The notes under the pieces: generated by a model | Told to the model about the DNA's origin: nothing | The model's database searches: none | The model's input: the letters and a program-made list of their open reading frames with translations, nothing else | Position numbers and translations under genes: made by a program | In this document: piece by piece, positions 1-6,885 of the stretch | Layout of the letters: every line of letters begins with the position of its first letter | Numbering within the stretch: the first letter of the stretch is position 1 | Source of the DNA: JANNHK01 sp034408875 | Lineage (GTDB): Bacteria; Actinomycetota; Acidimicrobiia; IMCC26256; PALSA-610 | Length of the DNA stretch: 10,454 bases | Reading direction: 5' to 3' | Assembly (NCBI GenBank): GCA_034408875.1 | Contig: JAWXCJ010000186.1 | Span: forward strand, 1-10,454

Positions 1-983
1 ACCGTGCCTACGACCGCGGCATTGCCGAACCCGAGATGATCGTGCCGTCCACCGCGCACGCCGCGTTCGACAAAGCCGCCCACTACTTCCGCATCACCAA
101 GGTCAGCGTCCCCGTCGGCAAGGACGGCCGGGCTGACGTCGCCGCCACCGAAGCCGCCATCACACCGAACACGGCGGTCATCGTCGGCTCCGCGCCGTGC
201 TTCCCCAACGGGCTCGTCGACCCGATCGACGAACTGGCCGAACTCGCACGCACCCGTGCCATCGGGTTCCACACCGACGCCTGCCTCGGTGGCTTCGTGC
301 TCCCGTGGGCCGAACAGTTGGGGTACCCGGTCCCACCGTTCGACTTCCGCGTTCCCGGAGTCACGTCGATGTCGGCCGACACGCACAAGTACGGGTACGC
401 GGCCAAGGGCACCTCGGTCGTGTTGTACCGCGACTTCGACCTGCGCCACCACCAGTACTACAAGACCGCCTCGTGGGCCGGTGGCCTGTACTTCTCGCCC
501 ACGTTCGCGGGTTCGCGGCCGGGCGCGCTGAGCGCGGCATGCTGGGCCGCGCTCGTCAGCATCGGCAAGCAGGGCTACCTCGACGCAGTCGGCCGAATTC
601 TCGACGCCGCGCAGCGCGCCAAGGCGGGCATCGCGGCCATCGAAGGTCTCCAGGTGATCGGCGACCCGTTGTGGAACGTGGCGTTCACCACCGACGACGT
701 CGACATCTACCGGGTGCTCGACGTGCTCGGCCACAGCGGTTGGTCGCTCAACGGCCTCCAGGACCCGCCGTCTATCCACCTGTGTGTGACCTTGCGGCAC
801 ACGCAACCGGGTGTGATCGAACGCTTCCTTGTCGATCTCGCCGCGGCCGTCGCCGAGGTGCGCGCCAACCCGCAGGCCGGCGGCTCGATGGCACCGATCT
901 ACGGCATGGCGACGATGAGCGAGATGCACGGCACGGTCGAAGAACTGCTCGAGGCCTACGTCGACATGCTCTTCCAACCGTGA
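1..983 (+). CDS. Sphingosine-1-phosphate lyase-like PLP-dependent enzyme (5' end missing)
   Basis: The frame is open from base 3 and runs into the window from the left, so the ATG at 36 is an internal Met and not the start; 326 residues are visible. The family cleaves phosphorylated long-chain amino alcohols into an aldehyde and phosphoethanolamine, using pyridoxal phosphate. Seen in sequence: a PSTAHAAFDKAAHYF stretch near the left edge, HTDACLGGF (visible residues 90-98, with the Asp expected to contact the PLP ring nitrogen), and SADTHKYGYAAKG, where the Lys at 387-389 should form the Schiff base. It also has an AGSRPG stretch and a C-terminal IYGMA motif typical of the family. The match extends across the whole visible part and is much closer to S1P lyases than to glutamate or aromatic decarboxylases. 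The natural substrate in a bacterium is unknown. Its stop overlaps the start of the deacetylase gene by 4 nt. Confidence 0.85.
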   Translation, partial: RAYDRGIAEPEMIVPSTAHAAFDKAAHYFRITKVSVPVGKDGRADVAATEAAITPNTAVIVGSAPCFPNGLVDPIDELAELARTRAIGFHTDACLGGFVLPWAEQLGYPVPPFDFRVPGVTSMSADTHKYGYAAKGTSVVLYRDFDLRHHQYYKTASWAGGLYFSPTFAGSRPGALSAACWAALVSIGKQGYLDAVGRILDAAQRAKAGIAAIEGLQVIGDPLWNVAFTTDDVDIYRVLDVLGHSGWSLNGLQDPPSIHLCVTLRHTQPGVIERFLVDLAAAVAEVRANPQAGGSMAPIYGMATMSEMHGTVEELLEAYVDMLFQP

Positions 984-1753
984 ACCCCGACGACCAACCG
1001 ATGCGGGAGTGGGGGCTACCGGCCGCCGGCGAGATGGAACGGGTTGTCGTCGTGTCGCCGCATCTCGACGACGCGGTGTTGAGTTGCGGCCGGTTCCTCG
1101 GGTCGGTGTCCGACCCGACGGTCGTGACGGTGTTCGCGGGGAACCCGCCCGCGTATCCGGACCCGATGCGGAAGTGGGACGTGCAGTCGGGCTTCTCGCC
1201 GAGCGACGACGTCATGGCCGCGCGGCGCGCCGAAGACGAACGCGCCCTCGCGGTGCTCGACACGACACCCGTGCATCTCGACTGCGTCGAGTACACGTAC
1301 CGCGAAGGCGACCGCCCCGTTCCGCCGGAGGAGATCGCCGAAATGCTCGCGCCCGCGCTCGCGACGTTGCGGCCCTCGTTGGTCGTCGCGCCCTTCGGGC
1401 TCGCGAACCCCGACCACGACGTTACCCACCGGGCGTGCATGATCGCCCGCGGCCGCATGGATCGCACCGTGGCCTGGTGGTGTTACGAAGATTCCGGCTA
1501 CAAGCACATTCCCGGCATGCTCGCCTGGCGCGTGTCGTCGATGTTCCGCAAGAACGTGTGGCCGACGCCGGTCTGCCCGTCGATCACCACGACCGAGGAA
1601 ACGAAGCGGGAAGCGATCGACTGTTACCCGTCGCAGCTCCTCGCGCTCGAAGACGACTGGCACGTCACCCGCAAGCTCGACGCCCCCGCCCCCGAGCAGT
1701 TCTGGCGCCTGGCTCCGCCCCCGGAGGGCTGGGAAGGCCTCGCCGAGGCGTAA
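980..1753 (+). CDS. PIG-L/LmbE-family zinc-dependent N-deacetylase
   Basis: A 257-residue protein if it starts at the GTG at 980, which overlaps the upstream TGA (GTGA). In-frame ATGs at 1001 and 1034 are alternatives, and none has a clear Shine-Dalgarno sequence, so the start is uncertain. The family removes acetyl groups from N-acetylglucosaminyl substrates such as GlcNAc-PI, GlcNAc-inositol and bacillithiol precursors. The metal site is visible: SPHLDDAVLSCG at residues 26-37 is the variant form of the PHPDDE motif, with H28 and D31 as likely zinc ligands and D30 as the likely base. NPDHDVTH at 143-150 supplies the third ligand, probably H146. The more common form of that motif is HPDH, so Asn143 is a variation. 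No signal peptide is seen, so it is probably cytoplasmic. The gene is coupled to the lyase upstream and may act in the same pathway, but the exact substrate cannot be read from the sequence. Confidence 0.85.
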   Translation: MNPDDQPMREWGLPAAGEMERVVVVSPHLDDAVLSCGRFLGSVSDPTVVTVFAGNPPAYPDPMRKWDVQSGFSPSDDVMAARRAEDERALAVLDTTPVHLDCVEYTYREGDRPVPPEEIAEMLAPALATLRPSLVVAPFGLANPDHDVTHRACMIARGRMDRTVAWWCYEDSGYKHIPGMLAWRVSSMFRKNVWPTPVCPSITTTEETKREAIDCYPSQLLALEDDWHVTRKLDAPAPEQFWRLAPPPEGWEGLAEA

Positions 1754-1836
1754 CACGCTTCTGCGGCTCCGACCTCGGACTCTCGATCGCCCGTGCGGAT
1801 CGGAACGACTGGCCGAGTGCGAGGATCTCCCGCCTG
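1754..1836. other. Convergent intergenic spacer, only weak inverted repeats
   Basis: This 83-base gap separates two convergent genes, where a bidirectional terminator would be expected. I see only weak hairpin candidates: TCCGA/TCGGA at 1768-1779 with an almost absent loop, and CGATC/GATCG at 1784-1802. Neither is followed by a T-run on either strand, so I do not call a terminator. Confidence 0.4.
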
Positions 1837-2670
1837 CTAGACGCCGGGGACGTCGACGCGTACCGCGTCGATGCGGCCGGCGCGCTTCTCGCGGCACTCC
1901 TCGGGCTCGTGGCCTTCGGCGGTGCAGATGTACAGCGTGCGCAGGTCGTCGCCGCCGAGCACGCACGCGTAGGTGCCGCGGCCGGTGGGTACTTCCTGGA
2001 GCAACGTGCCGCCCTCGCCGACGCGCAGGACGCGTGAGCTGAACGGGCACGCGACCCAGATCGCGCCCTCGGAGTCGAGGCAGATGCCGTCGGCCGTCGC
2101 GCCGAACTGGCCGAGGTCGGCCCACTGGCGGCGGTTGGTCAATGTGCCGTCGGCCTCGATGTCGAATGCCAACAGGGAGGCGCCCATGCTTTCGGCGACG
2201 ACGAGCGTGCCGTTGTCGGGGGTGACGACACTGCCGTTCGGGAAGCGCACGTCGTCGGCCGCGACCCGCGCGGTACCGTCGGGGTCGACCGCGACGATCG
2301 TCGTGTTGTGCGGCTTCGCGCCGCCGTACATGTCGAACCCGAAGTTGCCGACGTACGCGCGCCCGCGCGAGTCGACGACCATGTCGTTGCACGCGGCGGG
2401 CGCGAGCGCCGAGATGTCGGCGTGTTCCGACAGCGCGCCGTTGCGGAACGCAAGCACGCGCCGGTCGAGCATCGAGACGACGAGCATCGTGCCGTCGGCG
2501 AGCCAGCCGAGCCCCGACGGCTGCTGCGGCACTTCGACGACCGTCTCCGACTTGCCGTCGGGCAGCATCGAGACGACGCGGTGGTCGTGCTGGTCGCTGA
2601 ACCACAGCCGGCCGTCGCGCCAGCGGGGACCTTCGGGAAACGCGAGACCATCAAGCACCGTTTCCGTCAC
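1837..2670 (-). CDS. SMP-30/gluconolactonase-family beta-propeller hydrolase
   Basis: A 277-residue protein, the usual length of the SMP-30/LRE family (calcium- or zinc-dependent lactonases and related esterases with a six-bladed beta-propeller). The candidate metal ligands are in place: E13 in FPEGPRW, N95 in ACNDMVVD, N145 in RFPNG and D194 in TADGICLD, matching the Glu-Asn-Asn-Asp set known from SMP-30 and gluconolactonases. Repeated blade-like strands of the LWFSD, LVVSM, AYVGNFGFDMYGG and IWVACP type run through the protein. The start is taken as the GTG at 2670, which overlaps the TGA of the transporter gene by 4 nt. The frame stays open far upstream, but that extension is low-complexity Arg/Pro-rich shadow of the transporter gene. 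No signal peptide is seen. Translational coupling to the transporter suggests the two handle the same imported compound, possibly a lactone or sugar acid. The substrate is not determinable here. Confidence 0.88.
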   Translation of the reverse strand: MTETVLDGLAFPEGPRWRDGRLWFSDQHDHRVVSMLPDGKSETVVEVPQQPSGLGWLADGTMLVVSMLDRRVLAFRNGALSEHADISALAPAACNDMVVDSRGRAYVGNFGFDMYGGAKPHNTTIVAVDPDGTARVAADDVRFPNGSVVTPDNGTLVVAESMGASLLAFDIEADGTLTNRRQWADLGQFGATADGICLDSEGAIWVACPFSSRVLRVGEGGTLLQEVPTGRGTYACVLGGDDLRTLYICTAEGHEPEECREKRAGRIDAVRVDVPGV

Positions 2671-4268
2671 GGACCGGGACCGTTGTCCTCGATCGGTTCC
2701 GACGGGCTGACGTCGTCGAGGAGTTGGGCGCTCGTCTCGGGCAGACGGGGGACGAGGAAGATGGCTGCACACAGCGACGTCACGCCGAGCAACGCAATCG
2801 CCGGCCCGACGCCCGCGAAGGGAAGTTCGGCGGCGAGCATCAACCCGGCGAACGAGCCGGTCACGTTGACCATGGTGAGCAAGCCGTTCGAGGTGCCGCG
2901 CAACTCGGTCGGGAACAGTTCGGCGTCGAGCGTGCCGAGCGCGACACCGGCCGCCGCCGACGTGAGCACCGAGACACCCGACATCACCCAGATGACCGGC
3001 CCGCCGTATACGAAGAACACCATCTGGGTCACGGTCGCGACGATGAGCGCCCAGATTGCCACGGGCTTGCGGCCGTAGCGCTCGGCGAGCTGGCCGCCGA
3101 CGACGAGTCCGATCAAACCGGGAAGCGCGGTCGTGATCGTCCGAAATACCGCGATGCCGGTGTTCGAGAAATCGCGTTCGTCCCGCAGGTACTTGTTCAT
3201 GAGTTGCGACGAAGGGGCGTTGAAGATGTTGGTCAGGAACCCGATCGCCGCGAGCAGGACGAACCGGCGTCCGTACCTGGCGTCGAACAGCTCGCGCACG
3301 CGGCCGCGCGCGATCTCCGCGCGTGAACTGACGGCGAGGTAACGGGACGTTTCGGTGAGCCGACGCGACACTCTGGGTAACAAGAGGATGCTCAACGCCG
3401 CGATGCCGTACGGGATACGCCACGCTTCGTCGCCGAAGTCGGCGAGGGGGAGGAGCACGACGGTGAACGAGAACCCGAGACCGCCGGCTAATGCGAGCAT
3501 CGACGCGGCGTACGCCCGCGCGCCCTCGGGTGCCTCTTCGATGGTTGCGATCCCGGCCACGATGCCTGTGATGAAGAGACAGGCGCGCTGCAGCACCTGG
3601 GCGAGGGTGAACATCTCGAACGTCGGGGCGACCGCGGAGAGCGCGGCTGCGACGGCGCACCCGCCGATGCCGAACAGGATCGCTCGCCGCCGCCCGTGGC
3701 GATCGGCCAGCGCGGTCGCGAACACCGCGATGACCGCACCGACACGCGTGAACCCAAGGGCGAAGCTGAGGCGCGAGTCGGAAGCGCCGAACGAGTCGGC
3801 GATCGGGTCGGCGAACTGACCGAACAGCGAACTCCCGAAGCCGACGATGGCAACTGACGCGGCCGCGACGGCGAGCAGGGTCGCCTGCTCGGTCGTGAAC
3901 GGCACCGTGGGGAGCCCGAATACGGGCGTAGGCGGGGTGGGCTCGGGCCCGCCTTCGCATTCGTGGCGCAGCGTCGTGACCGCGTAGTCCCGGTATCGGT
4001 TGCCGGCCGCCGCGATCAGCGGTCGGAAGAACCAGGAGAAGAACGGGATCCGGAACCTCCCGGCCCGCCGCGCGTGAACGAGGGTGCCCGTGCCGTCGCC
4101 GACGAGTGTGAGGAGCACGCCCACACTGGGGTCGGGTGTCGTCTCGCCGGTGACGAAAAGTGTGCCGTCCTCACGCGGTTGGGCGTCGAGGTGCGCGAGC
4201 GCGGCCGCACGCACGTCGGCCTCGGGCGCAGCAATCCGGATGGGCGCCCGACGCGGCACGTGCGGCAT
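2667..4268 (-). CDS. Major facilitator superfamily transporter with soluble N-terminal domain
   Basis: A 533-residue membrane transporter if it starts at the ATG at 4268; a GTG at 4286 is also in frame. Residues about 125-510 form the MFS body with roughly twelve hydrophobic segments. The loop 2-3 signature ADRHGRRR is at 188-195, its second-half copy AERYGRKP at 395-402, and FPTELRGTSNG at 452-462 resembles the (P)ET/RG motif of sugar-porter-like and organic-acid-type carriers. Residues about 10-108 form an extra, non-membrane region (with SVGVLLTLVGDGTGTLVHARR and an aromatic FFSWFFRPL segment), followed by a Pro-rich linker at 108-123. That layout faintly recalls a SRPBCC/polyketide-cyclase fold, but I am not certain of it. 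The C-terminus is acidic and Pro-rich. The gene overlaps the lactonase-like gene by 4 nt downstream and abuts the divergent peroxiredoxin gene upstream, which leaves no separate promoter region. Substrate unknown. Confidence 0.9.
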   Translation of the reverse strand: MPHVPRRAPIRIAAPEADVRAAALAHLDAQPREDGTLFVTGETTPDPSVGVLLTLVGDGTGTLVHARRAGRFRIPFFSWFFRPLIAAAGNRYRDYAVTTLRHECEGGPEPTPPTPVFGLPTVPFTTEQATLLAVAAASVAIVGFGSSLFGQFADPIADSFGASDSRLSFALGFTRVGAVIAVFATALADRHGRRRAILFGIGGCAVAAALSAVAPTFEMFTLAQVLQRACLFITGIVAGIATIEEAPEGARAYAASMLALAGGLGFSFTVVLLPLADFGDEAWRIPYGIAALSILLLPRVSRRLTETSRYLAVSSRAEIARGRVRELFDARYGRRFVLLAAIGFLTNIFNAPSSQLMNKYLRDERDFSNTGIAVFRTITTALPGLIGLVVGGQLAERYGRKPVAIWALIVATVTQMVFFVYGGPVIWVMSGVSVLTSAAAGVALGTLDAELFPTELRGTSNGLLTMVNVTGSFAGLMLAAELPFAGVGPAIALLGVTSLCAAIFLVPRLPETSAQLLDDVSPSEPIEDNGPGP

Positions 4269-4270
4269 GC
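4265..4270. other. Palindromic GCATGC at the divergent start junction
   Basis: The six-base palindrome holds an ATG on both strands: the transporter start (4268 to 4266, minus strand) and an in-frame alternative start of the peroxiredoxin gene (4267-4269, plus strand). Taking the GTG at 4279 for the peroxiredoxin leaves only 10 nt between the two genes. Each promoter must then lie inside the other gene, or a start is misplaced. Confidence 0.6.
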
Positions 4271-4278
4271 TACGGGGC

Positions 4279-4743
4279 GTGACCACCCTCAACGTCGGCG
4301 ACAAGGCCCCGAACTTCGTGCTGAAGGATCAGGACGGCACCACCGTCCGGCTCTCGCAGTTCAAGGGCAAACGGCTGGTCGTGTACTTCTACCCGAAGGC
4401 CGACACGCCGGGATGCACGCAGCAGTCGTGCAACCTCCGCGACGCGTTCCCGCAATTGAAGAAGCTCAAAGCCGCGGTCGTGGGTGTCAGCCCCGACAAG
4501 CCCGAGAAACAGAAGAAGTTCGACGACAAGTACGACCTCGGGTTCCCGCTACTCGCCGACACCGAGCACGAGATGGCCGAAGCGTGGGGCACGTGGGGCG
4601 AGAAGTCGCTCTACGGCCGCAAGTTCATGGGCATCATCCGCTCCGCGTTCGTCGTCGACGAACAGGGCGAGATCGCCGGCGCGTTCTACAAGGTGAGCCC
4701 GAAAGACACGGTTCCGAAGGTCGAAGCGGTCCTGAAGGCCTAG
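4279..4743 (+). CDS. bcp: Thioredoxin-dependent thiol peroxidase, Bcp/PrxQ family
   Basis: A 154-residue cytoplasmic peroxiredoxin that reduces hydrogen peroxide and organic hydroperoxides with thioredoxin-type donors. E. coli Bcp has about 156 residues. Seen in sequence: the N-terminal VGDKAPNFVLKDQDG stretch, VVYFYPKADTPGCTQQSC with the peroxidatic Cys at 46 and a resolving Cys at 51 (the five-residue spacing of Bcp), T43, and R121 in the IIRSAFVVD segment. The GTG at 4279 gives a start in the usual place for the family (TTLNVGDKAPNF). The in-frame ATG at 4267 would add four residues and overlap the divergent transporter start, and neither has a clear Shine-Dalgarno sequence. It is transcribed away from the transporter and towards fabI, whose stop lies only 15 nt beyond its own. 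Nothing in the neighbourhood shows a metabolic link. Confidence 0.93.
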   Translation: MTTLNVGDKAPNFVLKDQDGTTVRLSQFKGKRLVVYFYPKADTPGCTQQSCNLRDAFPQLKKLKAAVVGVSPDKPEKQKKFDDKYDLGFPLLADTEHEMAEAWGTWGEKSLYGRKFMGIIRSAFVVDEQGEIAGAFYKVSPKDTVPKVEAVLKA

Positions 4744-4758
4744 CTACAGGCCCATGGA
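4744..4758. other. 15-nt convergent junction of bcp and fabI
   Basis: The two stops face each other across 15 bases. A GGCC...GGCC pair with an 8-nt loop spans 4737-4752, and a CGCC/GGCG hairpin lies at 4764-4774 inside fabI. Neither has a T-run, so no intrinsic terminator is supported and some antisense read-through is possible. Confidence 0.4.
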
Positions 4759-5517
4759 CTACGCGCCGATGGCGTGGAAGCCGCCGTCGACGTGGATCAC
4801 GTCGCCGGTTGTCGCGGGGAACAGGTCCGAGAGCAGCGCGACGCACGCCATCGCGACCGGTTCCGGGTCCTTGACGTTCCAGCCGAGCGGCGCTCGTTCC
4901 GTCCACACCTCTTCGAAGCGTTCGAAGCCGGGGATGCTCTTCGCCGCGACGGTACGAATCGGGCCGGCGGCAACGAGGTTCACGCGGATGCCTTCGGCAC
5001 CGAGGTCGCGCGCGAGGTAGCGCGCCGTCGCTTCGAACGCGGCCTTGGCGACGCCCATCCAGTCGTACACGGGCCAGGCGACACGGCTGTTGTCGAAGTC
5101 GAGACCGACGATGGTGCCGCCGGCGCCCATGAGGGGGCGGCACGCCACCGCGAGCGCTTTCAACGAGTACGCCGACACCTGCAGCGCGACCGCCACGTCT
5201 TCCCACGGCGCAGTCAGGAACCCACCGCCGAGGCACGACTCGGGCGCGAACCCGATTGCATGGAGCACGCCGTCGAGCCGGCCACCGACCCGCTCCGCGA
5301 GCGCGTCGCAGTCGGCCTGCGACGACACGTCGAGTTCGACGAGGTCGGGCTTCGTCGGCAGCCGCCGCGCCGCCCGTTCCGTCAGGCTCATCACCCGGCC
5401 GAACGACGTCAGCACGACTTCGGCACCTTCCTCCTGCGCGCGTTTGGCAACGGCGAACGCGATGGATGCGTCGTTCAGGACGCCGGTGACGAGGATGCGT
5501 TTCCCGTCGAGCAGCAT
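4759..5517 (-). CDS. fabI: Enoyl-ACP reductase (NADH), InhA-like FabI
   Basis: A 252-residue short-chain dehydrogenase-fold enzyme that reduces trans-2-enoyl-ACP, the last step of each fatty acid elongation round. The N-terminus LDGKRILVTGVLNDASIAF is the nucleotide-binding loop typical of FabI/InhA. HAIGFAP (86-92) is the family motif near the cofactor. DFDNSR...VYDWMGVAK carries the catalytic Tyr151 and Lys158 in the Y-x6-K spacing of enoyl reductases, unlike the Y-x3-K of FabG. AAGPIRT at 183-189 precedes the substrate loop. The DFD-SR...YDWM-VAK stretch is closer to mycobacterial InhA than to E. coli FabI. The ATG at 5517 is supported by an AGGGGG ribosome site at 5528-5533. It is the last gene of the FAS operon seen here, 14 nt after the carboxyltransferase gene. 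Confidence 0.95.
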   Translation of the reverse strand: MLLDGKRILVTGVLNDASIAFAVAKRAQEEGAEVVLTSFGRVMSLTERAARRLPTKPDLVELDVSSQADCDALAERVGGRLDGVLHAIGFAPESCLGGGFLTAPWEDVAVALQVSAYSLKALAVACRPLMGAGGTIVGLDFDNSRVAWPVYDWMGVAKAAFEATARYLARDLGAEGIRVNLVAAGPIRTVAAKSIPGFERFEEVWTERAPLGWNVKDPEPVAMACVALLSDLFPATTGDVIHVDGGFHAIGA

Positions 5518-5527
5518 GCGGTGTGTT

Positions 5528-5533
5528 CCCCCT
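5528..5533 (-). promoter_or_regulatory. Ribosome binding site of fabI
   Basis: AGGGGG on the minus strand lies 10 nt before the fabI ATG and overlaps the TAG stop of the carboxyltransferase gene. It fixes the fabI start and suggests reinitiation by terminating ribosomes. Confidence 0.65.
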
Positions 5534-6863
5534 AGAGCGGTGTGTTCGAATGGCGGCGGGCGGGCTGGGCATCGCGCTTGGTCGCGAGGACGTCGAGTGC
5601 GTCGCACAGCACCCGCCGGGTCGCGGCGGGTGGAATGACGGCATCGACGAGTCCACGCTCGGCCGCCACGTACGGGTTCAAGAAGCGGGCCTCGTATTCG
5701 GCAACGGCATCGGGGTTCGGTCCCTTGTGCAGGATGCGGATCGCGGGCTCGGCGCCCATGACCGCGATCTGGGCCGTCGGCCAGGCGACGCACAGGTCGT
5801 TCGCGATGCCGCGTGAGTCCATGACGATGTACGCGCCGCCGTAGGCCTTGCGCAAGACGACGCTCAGGCGGGGCACCGTCGCCGCACAGTACGCGTGAAC
5901 GAGTTCGGCACCGTGACGGATCATGCCCCGCCACTCGAGATCGCGACCGGGTTCGAAGCCCGGCGTGTCGACGAACGTGATGATCGGCATGTTGAACGCG
6001 TCGCACCACGCAACGAACTTGGCGGCCTTGCGCGACGCCTCGATGTCGAGGGTGCCGGCCCGCTGCTGTGGTTGGTTGGCGACGATGCCGACAGTGCGGC
6101 CGTCGAGCCGCCCGAGGCCGGTCACAAGGTTGGGCGCGTACCGAGGGCGCAACTCCGCGAACGAGTCGCGGTCGAGCACGTCCTCGACGACCCGGCGGGC
6201 GTCGTACGACGCCGTAGGTTCCGCGGGAACGATCGCCGCCGCCTGCGCGCAGTCGCGTTCGCGGTCGTCGCCGTTCATGATCCGGCGCGCATCGGCGAGA
6301 TGATGGTCGGGCAGGTAGTCGAGCAGCCACCACAGCAGTTCCCGGGCAGCCTCGTCGTCGGCCGCGACGAGCGCGGCGACACCGGTGCGCTGTTCGTGCA
6401 TGCCGGCTCCGCCCAGTTCCTCGCGGGTGACGGCGATGCCTGTGATCTCGGCCACCGAGTCTGGACCCGTGACGAACGCAAACGAGTCGCGGGTCATCAC
6501 GACGAGGTCGAACAAGCCGAGCGCGAGGGCGGGACCCGAAACGCACGCGCCGGTGACGGCAAGCAGGGTGGGGACGCGACCCGACACCGCGACCAGCTCG
6601 CGGGCCAAGCGGCCCCACGCGTGGAGCGCGGCGACGTGCTCGCGCAGTTCGGCGCCGGACGAGTCGAGTTCGCAGACCAGCGGTACGTTGAGTTCGCCGG
6701 CCAGGCGCACGGCGCGTTCGGCCGTGGCCCCGCCCGCGGCGCCGATGGCCCCGTGGTGTTTGCCGCCGGCGATGCGAAACCAGACGATCCGCCGACCGTC
6801 GTGCTCGCGCAACTCGGCGACGATGGCGTCGTCGGTTCGCGAGCCGATCGGCGTTGCCGTCAC
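5532..6863 (-). CDS. Acyl-CoA carboxylase carboxyltransferase (beta) subunit, AccB/PccB type
   Basis: A 443-residue member of the biotin-dependent carboxyltransferase family, which moves the carboxyl group from carboxybiotin to an acyl-CoA; here it most likely makes malonyl-CoA for the FAS genes around it. The second half is canonical: FVDTPGFEPG (297-306), MIRHGAELVHAY (314-325), RKAYGGAYIVM (338-348), AWPTAQIAVMGAEPA (360-374), NPYVAAERGLVDAVI (396-410) and the C-terminal NTPL. Ile346 stands where, as I recall, Streptomyces PccB has the specificity-determining Asp and AccB has Ile, which favours acetyl-CoA or broad use. The first half is short and divergent: about 70-85 residues of the usual N-terminus are absent, DSSGAELREH replaces the usual DSGGARIQEG, and GACVSGPAL replaces GPCAGGAVY. 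TGPDSVAEITG and EELGGAGMHEQRTGVA (148-163) are kept. The start is the GTG at 6863, 22 nt after fabF. Confidence 0.88.
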   Translation of the reverse strand: MTATPIGSRTDDAIVAELREHDGRRIVWFRIAGGKHHGAIGAAGGATAERAVRLAGELNVPLVCELDSSGAELREHVAALHAWGRLARELVAVSGRVPTLLAVTGACVSGPALALGLFDLVVMTRDSFAFVTGPDSVAEITGIAVTREELGGAGMHEQRTGVAALVAADDEAARELLWWLLDYLPDHHLADARRIMNGDDRERDCAQAAAIVPAEPTASYDARRVVEDVLDRDSFAELRPRYAPNLVTGLGRLDGRTVGIVANQPQQRAGTLDIEASRKAAKFVAWCDAFNMPIITFVDTPGFEPGRDLEWRGMIRHGAELVHAYCAATVPRLSVVLRKAYGGAYIVMDSRGIANDLCVAWPTAQIAVMGAEPAIRILHKGPNPDAVAEYEARFLNPYVAAERGLVDAVIPPAATRRVLCDALDVLATKRDAQPARRHSNTPL

Positions 6864-6885
6864 GCAGCCGCTCTCACGAGGGCCA

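Noticed and set aside
197..1753. A 518-codon frame that would place an extra domain before the deacetylase
   Set aside because: The extra region is the lyase gene read in the wrong frame, with Arg/Pro-rich composition and no recognisable domain.
1016..2605. A long antisense frame across the deacetylase and lactonase genes
   Set aside because: It is a product of GC-rich codon third positions. The protein is almost all Arg, Ala, Gly and His and has no motifs.
1837..3960. A 707-codon open frame on the minus strand that would fuse an Arg-rich region to the lactonase-like protein
   Set aside because: The part upstream of 2670 is low-complexity Arg/Pro/His sequence, a shadow of the transporter gene in another frame. 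The family-like sequence begins exactly at the GTG at 2670.
4762..4775. Hairpin near the fabI 3' end as a terminator
   Set aside because: It lies in the fabI coding sequence, encodes the final residues, and has no T-run after it on either strand.
4759..6618. A 619-codon minus-strand frame extending fabI upstream
   Set aside because: The extension is Arg-rich shadow of the carboxyltransferase gene, and a good ribosome site supports the ATG at 5517.
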